The notes under the pieces: model-generated
Told to the model about the DNA's origin: nothing
Database searches by the model: none
What the model saw: the letters and a program-made list of their open reading frames with translations, nothing else
Program-made: the position numbers and the translations under genes
NCBI GenBank assembly: GCA_949361645.1
Contig: OX442416.1
Coordinates: 19,663,828 to 19,727,827 of the forward strand
DNA: 64,000 bases
Direction: 5' to 3'
Origin: Spongilla lacustris
Lineage: Eukaryota; Porifera; Demospongiae; Spongillida; Spongillidae
In this document: one piece after another, positions 21,580-31,562 of the stretch
Layout of the letters: each line of letters opens with the position of its first letter
Position numbering within the stretch: the first letter of the stretch is position 1

Positions 21580-24500
21580 ATGTATGGTTTCAAAACTTCA
21601 GATCGAGAACACTTAGAACTGAAGCTTCGAGATGCGGCAGAGAGAGGTGATATTGGCGAGGTGGCGAGGTTGATCGAAAGTGGAGTATCTGTAAATTCAA
21701 ATCACGGGGTAAGCCTATTGCAATCAAATCCTATATATACCGTCATAGAGAATATTTTTATTCCTGGTACTGCTGCTAATGGAATAAATCGGTTCATACA
21801 TGTATTATGGTTGAGAGCTAGAGATATGCATATGAAATTAGAACATGAGGGAGGGGAGTGGCCATGCCTGAGGGCTATGTCAAGGCTGTACATTTTGCTA
21901 CCTGCACCTTGAATGAAGACATAAATGCTAGTCCCAATAAAGTACCCGTAAATTCATTTCCCCCCTTCCCTTGATTAATGATTACAATGTATTTATATGT
22001 ATACATCAATTACAGGCTAATGTTTGAGGGGGCCATATTGATGTACATGTACATGATTGTGTACTTTGTACCCACCATGTTGACTAAACTATTATACCCA
22101 GGGTACTCCATTACACTATTCTGCAAGGGGAGATCATACTACATGTGTGGAATATCTCCTTTCCACTCCTGGTACATGTATTAATGTGAACCTTCAGGAT
22201 AAGGTGAACTGGTCTATTTAATGACCAAGTAATAATGATATGTATGGTGCTGAACACTATCCTGTATATGGATGGTGATGTAAATAAAAAAGACCATAGA
22301 GCAGCTGCTTCTAAGCCTACAGGCACAGGGTGATGCCAGCCCATTGAATGTTGCGTTAATGTGTAAATGTTCATAAACAGTTTGTATTGTTGGTCCATGT
22401 TAGACTACAGTTGCTATACCTATCTACTTCACAGCCTTGAATCTGAAATGATTTTATAAGTCTGGGCACTAGGGCCCAGCCTTTAACCTTGGGCCCCAGC
22501 TAGGCTAGGAGGAGGGGAGTATGAATAACATAGTCTGCACAGCTGTCCATAATACATTGAAGCCAATGGGGCAAAGCTCACCACTTTGGTCTAGAGGTCC
22601 TGGTAACTGATCCAGTAGTCTGCTGGGTCCCAGATGCTATCCAGTACATGTACACTGTACCTGCCATGTGGAGGCCTTCACCTCCTAGCTTGCTCCATAT
22701 GAAGCCCTTTACCTCCTAGCTTGCTCCATATGGAGCCCTTTACCTCCTAGCCTGCTGCCACGTGGAGACCTTCACCTCCTAGCCTGCTCCATGAGGAGGC
22801 CTTCACCTCCTAGCCTGCTGCTATGTGGAGGCCTTCACCTCACAACCTGCTCCATATGGAGACCTTCACACCTAACCTGTTGCCATGTGGAGACCTTCAC
22901 CTCCTAGCCTGCTCCCCGTGGAAGCCTTCACCTCCTAACCTGCTCCATGTGGAGACCTTCACGCCTAACCTGTTGCCATGTGGAGACTTTCACCTCCTAG
23001 CCTGCTCCATGTGGAAGCCTTCACCTCCTAGCCTGCTGCCATGTGGAGACTTTCACCTCCTAGCCTGCTGCCATGTGGAAGCCTTCACCTCCTAGCCTGC
23101 TGTCTAACCAATAATTCCACAATTGTACCCACGTATATAGGTAACTCCAAGGAATATCCAATATGTACTACTGGAGTTATGCCTGTAGTTGTTTATTTAA
23201 ACCATTTATGCTTCATCTCTCACCAATCTTTGTTTATACATAATAAAAGTATATCATCATGTTGTGTAGATGTGGTGGCTGGATGTGAAAATAAAATTCC
23301 CATGATCATCCACATGAGTTATTCTAATGACATGTTGGGGGGAGGGGGGCATTTAATGGCCAAGTGTGGTGAGCTACATGTAGGCATTAGTGTACACAAG
23401 CCAGCTGATTTTTCTTTTGCTTGTTGTGAATTGCAGAAGTCACCACTGTTCTTGACAAGTGACCTTAACTCTTTACCACCATTCTGTAAGCTACATGTTT
23501 TGCTAGCTACGAAACATTGACCAAGCATATAATATTCTGTTCTCCATTCATTATGAGGAAGCATGTTGAAGCTAAAGCTCTTCTGTTGCAACTTCTTCAA
23601 GTTGGATCAGTTGATCCTCATGTGGCATTTACTATTCTTTGTCAGTGTGCTGATTTGTGTCCCAGTGCCCATGGTACACCGTGACCACAAAGACAACAAT
23701 GTGCAAGGTACAAACACTTCACAATGTGGCCGACTTACAGCACCTTTTACAGCGAGCACCTATAGAGGTTGGCTGTGAAGGTAATTCAAGAAAGTGACGA
23801 GCAGACATATCCTTTTTACGAATTGGATGGGATTGTGGTACCTCAGCTACATGTACCTTTGACATCACTGTTACATCTATGATTTATGTTGGAAGCGGGC
23901 ATGTACATGTACCAGCTAGGGTCTTCAGTTCAGCAAAGGCAGCTGAGCAGAGGAAACACTTTAGAATTGATCCAAAGTGTGCTGAGTTGGGCTGGCGATG
24001 CATACCACTGACTGCATGTGGAGAGCTATGAGCCTGGGGACATTCTCACAGGTGGCTTCTGGGTTAACCATTCATTGCAACACCCCCAAGTCCACAGAGC
24101 TATATGGCGACCTCAGCTTGGCAGTATCTAGTCTGCTCCAAGTCTATCTGTTTAGATACCTAGCAGAATTCAAACTTCTTTGGCATACATATTTGTTTTA
24201 TTCTCCTCCACCATTTCAAATCCTCCTCCCTTCCATTCATATTCAAAAGTGGTTAGAACCTTCTCACAAAAACATAGGACCATTCACATTAAAAGGTCTG
24301 ACGGTATTTTCATCACCTCTCTATGCCTCTCAATCCAACATGGTTATGACATCATCAAATACACGTCTAATGTTCTAATGCACTTACGTTTGGATCTACA
24401 GCTGCAACATGAGTGTTTCCCTGAGGGACTAAGGTAAGACCCCATAGAAACATTTGCAAGAAACATTACCATTATTTGCAAATAACAATACACCCTTTTC

Positions 24501-27500
24501 ATTGAATAGTTATCACTGCCTGACTTAACACCCCCAAGTCCATGGTGACATTGGTACTAACAATTCAGGTGATTATGACTGGCCTTTTATATGTCACATC
24601 ATGTGGTCTTAGTTACCAAGCAAGGTCCTTTGGATCGTGTCCTGAGATATCATTTTCTTCTACTCAAGTTCCACTCAATTCCTCCTCCCCCTCCTCGCTG
24701 TTAACTCAGGGTTAACATAAATTCGTGCAATCCTTCAGTCATACATCATAGAAAGCATGTCACCTGGAGCATCAGCAAAGCCAGCAGAGGAAGGACAAAT
24801 GATGTGAAGTGTGCAGAGTTAGGATGGTATGGTGGTGGAGACTAGGTACAGAGGCAAGGCAGGCTTTGTTACATGCAATTAGCATCACATCCGCAACTAT
24901 CTAATCAATCCAACAGAGATCAAGAGAGGTGTCTAAAATTTAGTTCATTGTATATACATGTAGGTTCACCTTTAGTCCCAGTGACTTGGATCAGCTGGAT
25001 GCTTAGTTTACAAGCAGAATTCAAAATCCTTTCATATATCATTCCTTTTTTATCATTCCAATTTCTCTCTTTCTGTTCCATCTTGTCACCATCAAACATA
25101 GCTTCTGTATAAATTAGACAATTGCTAGAGTGGTTGGTTGATTATTAATAATTAAAGGCATACTACTGTATGATGTCAACATAGAGTACTGGTAAAAAGT
25201 GAAATCGACTCCCATGTATGTGCAACTTGTTTTGGGGAATTGACACAAATACCATTTTTGAACCTTTGATTTCACACCTATTTTTTACAAAATCATTTTT
25301 CCATACACCATCCGATTATGTTCAGACACAGTGATAGAGCTTTAAAATTAAACCATTATAGGCATGCAATACCACATTGCCGTCACTGGATCGAGTGTTG
25401 TCCCCGCAATTCAAAACAGTGAAGTGTTTAGAGCCTTCTTCAGGCTTCTTGAACCACAGCCAATCAAATGGGGAAGGCAGAGTTGGCGAAAAATAATAGC
25501 CAAGATACTTTTCAAGCAGAGTTCTGACCCCTGAATGTACTTGGCTCTCCTACCAACATTAGGTTTAGGTTTGGGGCCAGCCCAGCTCAACATCTGCTGG
25601 TGATCGAGCTAGGTGTACTACGAGTGTGTTCCCTTTTAGGGATACCCAGTTGCACTACGTCCCTCAGAGTCAAATGCGGGAGAAAAGGGTTCACATATCC
25701 AGTGGAAACTGTCAGCTAAGGAATGTGACCTACCTCCACTGAGAGCGCACATGCGAGAAAGACAGAATGAAGAAGATGACTGCGCCAAGGATGTGGATTA
25801 TAAAACCATCTCGAGAAACCGATTGCAAGAACAAGGCGCCTGAGATGGAGGTCCCACCAAAGACTCAGCAAACATGAGTCCAATTATCAAGTGCAACATG
25901 TTCAGGGAAATAGTTTGTAAACCCTGCACTGAGATCTGCAGACTACATGTATATACAGCTTTGAACATTGGTGTATGTATAATGTATAGTGTGTGTATAT
26001 AGATTAGGACTGAGGAGGGGCATGCTCTCCTGTGACTGCAAATATGAGCTCTGATCAGACCCTACTGGAATTTGAACTTCTACATGGTCATTTACAAAGG
26101 GGATCAGACAAAGGTTCCACTGTCACTTAGGCCAATAGGCCGCCGGATTATATACGGGCCACTCAACGATACTGACAGTTGAGAGAGATGGTGTAAAAGG
26201 GATGCCATACACGTGTTCTTCTGTCATCTACTCATTGATCTTGATACTAACGTTTTCAAGGGGCTCGGGTAAAGCTCTGCCTCCCGAGCTGGTAGAGAGG
26301 GTCTCTCTCAATAATTCAGACAGTGATTGACTTGTGTAATGATTTTGTGTGGGGTGTGGTCTTGAAATTGCTAGGTTTTGTCTTTTGTCTAAACCGCACC
26401 CCTCACAAATCATTACACTATGAATTGTAAAGGAAGGTGTAAGACATCCACTTTAAGGGGAAAGAGAAAGAAGTGTATGACAGCCGTGTGGTCCTGGATA
26501 TACCTACAGATCCAATGCTAGCTCTGAAGAACTGCTCACTAACCTACCTTGTACTTGAGGAATGGGGACCCGGTGTCAGGGTCCCATATCAGAGCTGTTT
26601 ACCTTCCAGAGAGTGGATCATTTGTCCCTTCTCAGAGTCCCACAGACGTGCAGAGCGATCCCAGGAGGCTGTGACCAGCTGCTGTGCATTGAGCAGCCAA
26701 TCTTTGTGACAGTGTTTGTGTGTATGTGTGTGTGTGTGTGTAGCATGATGTGTGTGTGGGTAGAAGCTCCATAAGTGCTGGTTGAGGGATGGGGACTATT
26801 GTAGCCTCGACAGTGGGAGTTCACCAAGGTCACAGAAGGATGTAGACCTGGGAGGGAGGGGCATGTGTTGGAAGCATGCAGGTGTGTTTACCTTTCATCA
26901 CCACAGGATGCAAACACACACTCCACACCTTCCTCTACTGCAGGGTCCTCTTGCTGTTCATCTGACAAACATTTCTCCTCCCCAGGGGAGTTGTGTCTCT
27001 GAGGGGAGGGGTGAGGAGGGGAGGGGAGGGTAGTGAAGACTGAGGAGGTAGTGAGATTAAGTCAGCTCTCTTCCCACTTTTATACTACATGTACACATGT
27101 ACACTTGCATACAAACATGTACATCATAGGATGACCAATTACTTCAAGGATAAACTTTGAAAACGCAACCATCGTATCATAAAGACTTAGTTGCCATGGT
27201 AGCACAGACACAGGAGGCAGGTACCTCCTCATGTGGCCAAAGCAGTCACCTGACACGGTGCAGGCCTCTGGTGGAAGGAGATGCAGTTCACTGCACTACT
27301 GTGGCTGCTGTACATGAGGAATGGGGACCCGGTGTCAGGGTCCCATATCAGAGCTGTGTCCACTGAATATTAAGATATGCACTGTTATAGGAACTGTAGC
27401 TGACATAGCAAGCCGCTACACTTTTTGGTTCAAACGATAAACGTGCAGCACTAGCATATATATTGCAGCTCCTGCACCTTGTCCTGGAACATGCATATTG

Positions 27501-28173
27501 TTCAATCATTATTACATGTGGATGCATGTACCAAACTTAGTGGATAATATCAGTAATGACTAAATGCAATGTGATTGGCCAGCACACTTCACCACACAGG
27601 TCTCCAATGTCCTTAACCACCAAGCTCACTCTTCACTCTGCAGTATGCATGTCCAAAAATGGTGTCACATTGCTCCATGGTGATGCTATCTGTCACATGA
27701 CATTCTCCTTCTGTAGCAGCAAACAACACAACAGAACAACTCACTTGTGTTTCTACAGATTGCAATTTGGCGAGAGTAGATGATACATGCTGTTCAATCC
27801 ACCACTGGTTCATGTACATGTACGATCAATTACACTAGACCAAATGTCATGTCAATTTGAAATCCTCCTCCCCTTTCTTAAGGATTACAATAAATATACA
27901 TATGTATACATATATGTTTGTGTGTATTTCAATCTTAGGCTCCACGTTTGAAGGGGCCATATTGATGATGTCATTGCATACATTGTATTGACCATGTTCA
28001 CTGAAGTACATGTATTATACCGACTCCAGCTAGGTAAAACTGCATTACACCTTGCTCCTGGTGACACTCCATTACACTTTGCTGCAAGGGTAGGTCATAC
28101 TACTTGTGTGGAACATCTCCTTTCCACTCCTGGTATTGATGTGGATACTGCATTTAAGACAATTTATTATTAA
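21580..28173 (+). CDS. Ankyrin gene 1 (short): cap exon, one ankyrin exon, terminal exon
   Basis: Exon 1 is 21580-21708 (ATG; KLRDAAERGDIGEVARLIES, an ankyrin cap) with donor GTAAGC. Exon 2 is 22102-22203 (TPLHYSARGDHTTCVEYLLS, 34 codons) with donor GTGAAC. The terminal exon is 28030-28173 (GDTPLHFAARVGHTTCVEHL, stop TAA). All joints are phase 0 with CAG acceptors; the product would be about 124 residues. Ankyrin repeats are protein-binding scaffolds and the partner is unknown. Cap and terminal exons match those of gene 2 closely, so the genes are tandem duplicates, and gene 1 has lost the internal array. Its last intron holds a 31-bp minisatellite and all of block B. Exon 2 lacks the usual DGN start and carries an inserted TC in its loop, so function is doubtful. 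An upstream ATTAAA-type signal fits at 29584. Confidence 0.55.
21709..22101 (+). other. Intron 1 of ankyrin gene 1
   Basis: No extra exon was seen. The 3' end (CACCATGTTGACTAAACTATT and CCCAG) matches the acceptor-side module shared by the introns of gene 2. Confidence 0.5.
22455..22570. repeat. Dispersed repeat GTCTGGGCACTAGGGCCC, copy 1 of 3
   Basis: About 115 bases including CCAGCCTTTAACCTTGGG and ATAACATAGTCTGCACA recur at 56495-56610 and 59735-59850 in the same orientation. All three are in introns of the ankyrin genes, so they may have spread with intron duplication rather than by transposition. Confidence 0.8.
22664..23105. repeat. 31-bp minisatellite in ankyrin gene 1 intron
   Basis: About 14 copies of TGTGGAGACCTTCACCTCC + TAGCCTGCTCCA with alternating ATG/TATGG variants. 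Open frames through it are repeat artefacts. Confidence 0.9.
23106..23574. other. No gene seen
   Basis: Unremarkable non-coding sequence between the minisatellite and block B. One phrase, CAGCTGATTTTTCTTTTGC with CTCTTTACCACCATTCTGTA, recurs near 54690-54785 inside gene 2. Confidence 0.4.
23575..24035 (+). pseudogene. Retroelement ORF, C-terminal fragment (block B copy)
   Basis: Paralogue of 195-660, again ending in DPKCAELGWRCIPLTACGEL and with its own frame breaks. It is useful only as a dated marker of the duplication. Confidence 0.6.
24385..24520 (-). pseudogene. NHL-repeat relic (block B copy)
   Basis: Paralogue of 1050-1205. ATGAGTGTTTCCCTGAGGG, AAGAAACATTACCATTAT and CCTTTTCATTGAATAG match the NHL exon at 14270-14370 in order. 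Not coding. Confidence 0.5.
26590..27330 (-). pseudogene. WDR37-like WD40 gene remnant, block B copy
   Basis: The minus-strand blade at 26600-26705 keeps an open frame and a better consensus than its partner: QQLVTASWDRSARLWDSEKG, then MIHSLEG and a GTAAAC donor. The linker exon near 26940-27000 reads SPGEEKCLSDEQQEDP. The exon near 27260-27310 starts SSAVNCISFHQ but is then cut by a deletion and shifts frame. The two copies were therefore damaged in different exons after duplication. The GHRDG exon is missing. Confidence 0.6.
27560..27765. repeat. Last-intron module shared by ankyrin genes 1 and 2
   Basis: Recurs at 62105-62305 (GCAATGTGATTGGCCAGCAC to CACTTGTGTTT) at the same distance before the terminal exon. 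This supports duplication of whole genes rather than single exons. Confidence 0.8.
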
Positions 28174-28223
28174 ATACTGTTATTATTAATGTATTAGATA
28201 TTTTTAATAATGTAATAATATAA

Positions 28224-28470
28224 GAGGAAGAAGTATTTCTCTCTTGGAGCTAAATACGTCTTTGTTCCCATAGCATGTGAGTCTCTTGGTGTGTTTGGTG
28301 CTGAAACATTGTCCTTTCTTAAAGACCTTGGCCATCGTCTGCACATAACCACTGGAGACTCACAATCCTACCAATTCTTACTCCAGCGCCTTTCTGTGGC
28401 AATCCAGAGAGGAAATTCTACCTCCGTCTTGGGAACATTAAGTTCCTTTGATGGTTTAGATGACTTTTAG
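28224..28470 (+). pseudogene. Retroelement ORF C-terminus (type 2), plus copy
   Basis: Translation gives KYVFVPIACESLGVFGAETL, then FLKDLGHRL, then FLLQRLSVAIQRGNSTSVLG and a stop at 28470. This matches the tail of a reverse-transcriptase ORF family common in cnidarians and sponges (VPVAVET.G..G, RLS.AIQRGNAASVLGT). It is 5'-truncated, with an A-rich tail 100 bases downstream. Confidence 0.7.
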
Positions 28471-28513
28471 TTCTGTGTGCGAGTGATCGAGTGTGTTTGT
28501 GTGCCAGTACATT

Positions 28514-28706
28514 GTATATGTTAGGTTGTGTTGTTGTTAGCCATATATGTTAGTTTATATTATAAATATATGGGATAATAAAAAAATAAATAATAAAAAT
28601 AAAAATAATAATTATATGTTAGGTTGTGTTGTTGTTAGCCATATATGTTAGTTTATATTATTAAAAAAATAAAAAAAAAATAAAAAAAAAATAAAATAAT
28701 AAAAAA

Positions 28707-28737
<31 letters not shown>

Positions 28738-28745
28738 TTAATGAT
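28514..28745. repeat. Tandem ~100-bp duplicate and A-rich / AAT microsatellite
   Basis: TATGTTAGGTTGTGTTGTTG occurs at 28518 and 28615, each followed by an A-rich run, ending in an AAT array at 28708-28740. It fits a retroelement 3' tail duplicated in tandem. Confidence 0.7.
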
Positions 28746-28837
28746 GTACAGATAAATGGTGTAGTATAAAGAGATAAATGAACAAAACAAACAACATGAT
28801 ACTTATCCTAACACTCACTCACTCACACAATATACTA

Positions 28838-29380
28838 TACAAAAAACTCTTCCTCCTGACTGCCCATCTTCATTGTTCCCAACACGGAAGCTGCATTGCC
28901 ACGTTGGATGGCAACTGAGAGTCTCTGAGTGAGGTATGCAAAGGAGTTGGCTTCTCCAGACACCTGCCTCAACCGATGTCCCAAACCTTTCAGGAACTCC
29001 ATTGTCTTTGGTCCAAAAACTCCACTTGTTTCTATTGCCACTGGAGTGAAAAAGTAGCAAGAGTCAAGATGTTTATACTTCTGCATCTTCTTTTCTTCTG
29101 CCTGTTGAGCAACTGCTCCAACTTGCTTTGCAACAATTGTGGAGTAAGAAGGTGCAAAAGTATCCGGACACGTTGCGTCCCACACCAGAAGTTGGCCACA
29201 CTTCCAAGGGACAATTGAGACACCATCAGGTCGCTTCCCATCTGAACGATACAGGCCTGAAGGCTCCAGACGTGATGGAACATGTGCTGCAACCAAAGCT
29301 CTGTAGATGATGTCATTGACAGCTGAATGGCGGTGGTGGCGACCTGCACTCTTTCTGCAACTTAAGCCATGTGTGGCAAA
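28838..29380 (-). pseudogene. Retroelement ORF C-terminus (type 2), minus copy
   Basis: The minus frame of 153 residues ending near 28838 reads LEPSGLYRSDGKRPDGVSIV, LVWDATCPDTFAPSY, a charged AEEKKMQKYKHL stretch, VAIETSGVFGPKTMEFLKGL and RLSVAIQRGNAASVLGTM. These are the landmarks of the type 2 family tail. Upstream residues near 29340 continue in other frames. It diverges strongly from the plus copy, so two separate insertions are nested here. Confidence 0.75.
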
Positions 29381-29583
29381 CTGAGATGTATTAGATTGTT
29401 TTGTGTTACTATTTTTGCAGTGATCAATTTATTACATTTGATATCACTAAATTCATGTCCACTTCAAGCACATCTTTCCACACCTCCAGCCCAACAAGAC
29501 AGCATGCAGTCTTGTACTTCAACAAAGGACATACACCTTCCGATCCCTTCCAGCCCTCATATCAGTTTTGGCTGTAGATGAGC

Positions 29584-29589
29584 ATTAAA
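29584..29589 (+). promoter_or_regulatory. Likely poly(A) signal ATTAAA for ankyrin gene 1
   Basis: The line GGCTGTAGATGAGC then ATTAAA matches GGCTGTACATGAGC then AATAAA behind gene 2 (63044). The conserved context after the stop codon suggests a 3'-UTR. Confidence 0.45.
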
Positions 29590-30549
29590 GCTACCATGAA
29601 TTCATGCCCCATGCTCGAATGGTCAGTACCTGTAACTACATATGTTGGTGGTACATGTACATTGGCAATACCAACATTGATGGCCCCTTAACATGCAATT
29701 GGTTAGGGCAAATGCTACCTCCATCCTGGACTGGATAATGCACCCATCTTATACTGATCTGTTCTACATGTACAGTATGTCTGTGTGTAGATGTTTATAT
29801 ATGTATGAATAATAACATAACCTCAATAAAAAATCTGTATAAAAATCTGGATGACCAATCTGTGCATGAACGATTGTCCTATTTTTAGTGCATGAATAAT
29901 GTAACATTCTATATCATCGACGAGGCATCAATGCATTGGTTGAGTATTGAGGTTTTTCAACTGGATGAGGGTTCTGGGATGGCTTAAGCTGGAGCCATGG
30001 TATGAGAGGTTGTGCATTTCAATAACATAGGGCTAGTCCCCATTACAAATGACTGATCACCATGTGCAGTGCACAGATCTATTTAGGACCATGGAGGAGG
30101 GGAGGGGATTGAAGGGAGGGGCCGGTAAAGGTGAAGGGATATTAGGGAGACAGCAGGAGGGACAGGAGGGATGTGAGTGATGGGAGAGAGAGGAGTGATG
30201 GAAGGGAGATACCATGTAAGAGCAGGGAGTGATGGCAGGGAGAGATCCACCCATGAAAGTCCCACAGTGCATAATGTTCATATGCATAAAACAATTGCAT
30301 ACACACTAGCCTCTTCACATGCAGCTGGCCACACCCAGGTCCCGTGAGAGAGGGGGGGGGGGGGGGGGGGTAAGTGGGATTACCTACACCAGGCCCCAAG
30401 GTATAATAGGGGCCCCGCGGTCCAAAATTAATATTGTATTGTATTATGGCTAAACATGTACATGTACAGGGGTATGCAGTTTAAACATATATATGTTAAG
30501 GAGGAACCCTCCCTCCCCCCCCCCCCCCCCCCCCCCCGCGAGGCTGAAC
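29590..30549. other. Intergenic region with purine tract and poly-G/poly-C runs
   Basis: No gene was seen. Bases 30085-30240 are purine-rich, preceded by the reverse complement of the 3295-3350 phrase. A 19-base G run lies at 30352-30370 and a 23-base C run at 30515-30537. Confidence 0.5.
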
Positions 30550-30552
30550 ATG

Positions 30553-30703
30553 CACTATGAAAAAGGTATCGTTATACACTACTGTATAACAGTGTGTATA
30601 TAGACGTTATTGCGTATATGTGTGTATAACGTCTCAATACGCAGTGTTATACACCGCTAATTGATGTTATACACTTGTGAATAACAGCCCTTTTTACACA
30701 GTG
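30553..30703. mobile_element. 151-bp CACTATG/CACAGTG element, 3-bp target duplication
   Basis: Starts CACTATGAAAAAGG and ends CCTTTTTACACAGTG, flanked by ATG on both sides (30550-30552, 30704-30706). Internal GTTATACAC words form extensive self-complementarity. It has the same length as the copy at 61684 and is non-autonomous. CACT ends with a 3-bp duplication recall CACTA/EnSpm-type elements; that link is inferred. Confidence 0.75.
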
Positions 30704-31019
30704 ATGCATGATGCTGGTCAGAGCCAATGCAAGGGTCTTGCTAAGCAGAGTTACTGTAGGTTGATTGTAGTAAAACTACACTAGTTGGTTAGCATTATTA
30801 TCAATGTATGTGTTTTAGTGTACATGAACTTAATAATTTATGTGCGATATGCTCTAGCTCTCTAGAGGATAACATACGCTAAACGGCAGAATGCTATTAC
30901 GTCACGCATACTTGGCCCTGACCCCTGCATCATTATGTACGTAGGCGTACGTAAAGGCCATTTCTGCCGTACTCTCCGCTGCGTTTGCATATGCTCGCGT
31001 ACAAATAGTCGTACATGTA

Positions 31020-31135
31020 CGTGTAAAAGTAGGGGCGGGACCCTCGGATGGGGGGAGGGAGGGGCACGGCCCGTTGTGCCCCCCCCCCCCCCCCCCCCTG
31101 GATCCGCTACTGCCAGGGTAGAACAAAATGGATTT
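31020..31135. repeat. Dispersed-repeat end with poly-C next to GGATCCGC
   Basis: A G-rich segment is followed by a C run of about 21 bases (31079-31099) and TGGATCCGCTACTGCC. The G run at 54600 is also followed by GGATCCGC, and the 40130-40180 segment is a similar G-rich/poly-C junction. These look like ends of a repeat family. Confidence 0.4.
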
Positions 31136-31562
31136 TACACTCTTCCCACCCTGGACGTTCAATCCCAGGATGGTTTTTACGCTATTGGGATGGGTTTTTG
31201 TTAAAAACCAGCCTAAAAAATACAGGCTGGACGTTTCTTTTTCCTGTACGTCATTTGAATGCAGTCATTAAATCAGATTTATCACGTGATAAAAGGGTGA
31301 CAACATATCCGCCCCCAGATTGTTCTATTATCTCTGCCCTATGGAAAGACGATGTTCACTCAGCTTATGAAGTATTTCGGATTCGGTACGATATTTGATG
31401 TGCGCGTATGATGTAGGCCTAGGTCTAATCGTGTGGGGTATTGAACGTGGACCTTCCACACCCCACCTTGCACCCAGGCCTAGCAGCTTTCGTAGCACCT
31501 AGTCGTGTTCACGTATACATACTTGTTGCTGACTCGTACGTAAATTGAATTTGATCCATAGT

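Larger units (their letters stand above)
23575..27360. repeat. Segmental duplication, block B
   Basis: Counterpart of block A (195-1726, 13601-13740, 16728-20560) in the same orientation. At its right edge it meets ankyrin-intron sequence abruptly (GAGCTGTGTCCACTGAATATT), the phrase found after exons of gene 2, so B was inserted into gene 1's intron. Compared with A it lacks the 11.9-kb element, the 1222-1322 element, about 3 kb with the TRIM-NHL gene, and two smaller stretches. Confidence 0.8.
28200..29396. mobile_element. 1.2-kb composite retroelement insertion
   Basis: Downstream sequence of gene 2 runs unbroken from TATTAATGTATTAGAT into TGTTATGTGTTCCC (62812-62840). In gene 1 the same line is split, with ATGTATTAGAT present on both sides (28189-28199 and 29386-29396). 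An 11-base target duplication fits retrotransposition. Inside are two oppositely oriented retroelement 3' fragments separated by A-rich simple sequence. Confidence 0.65.
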
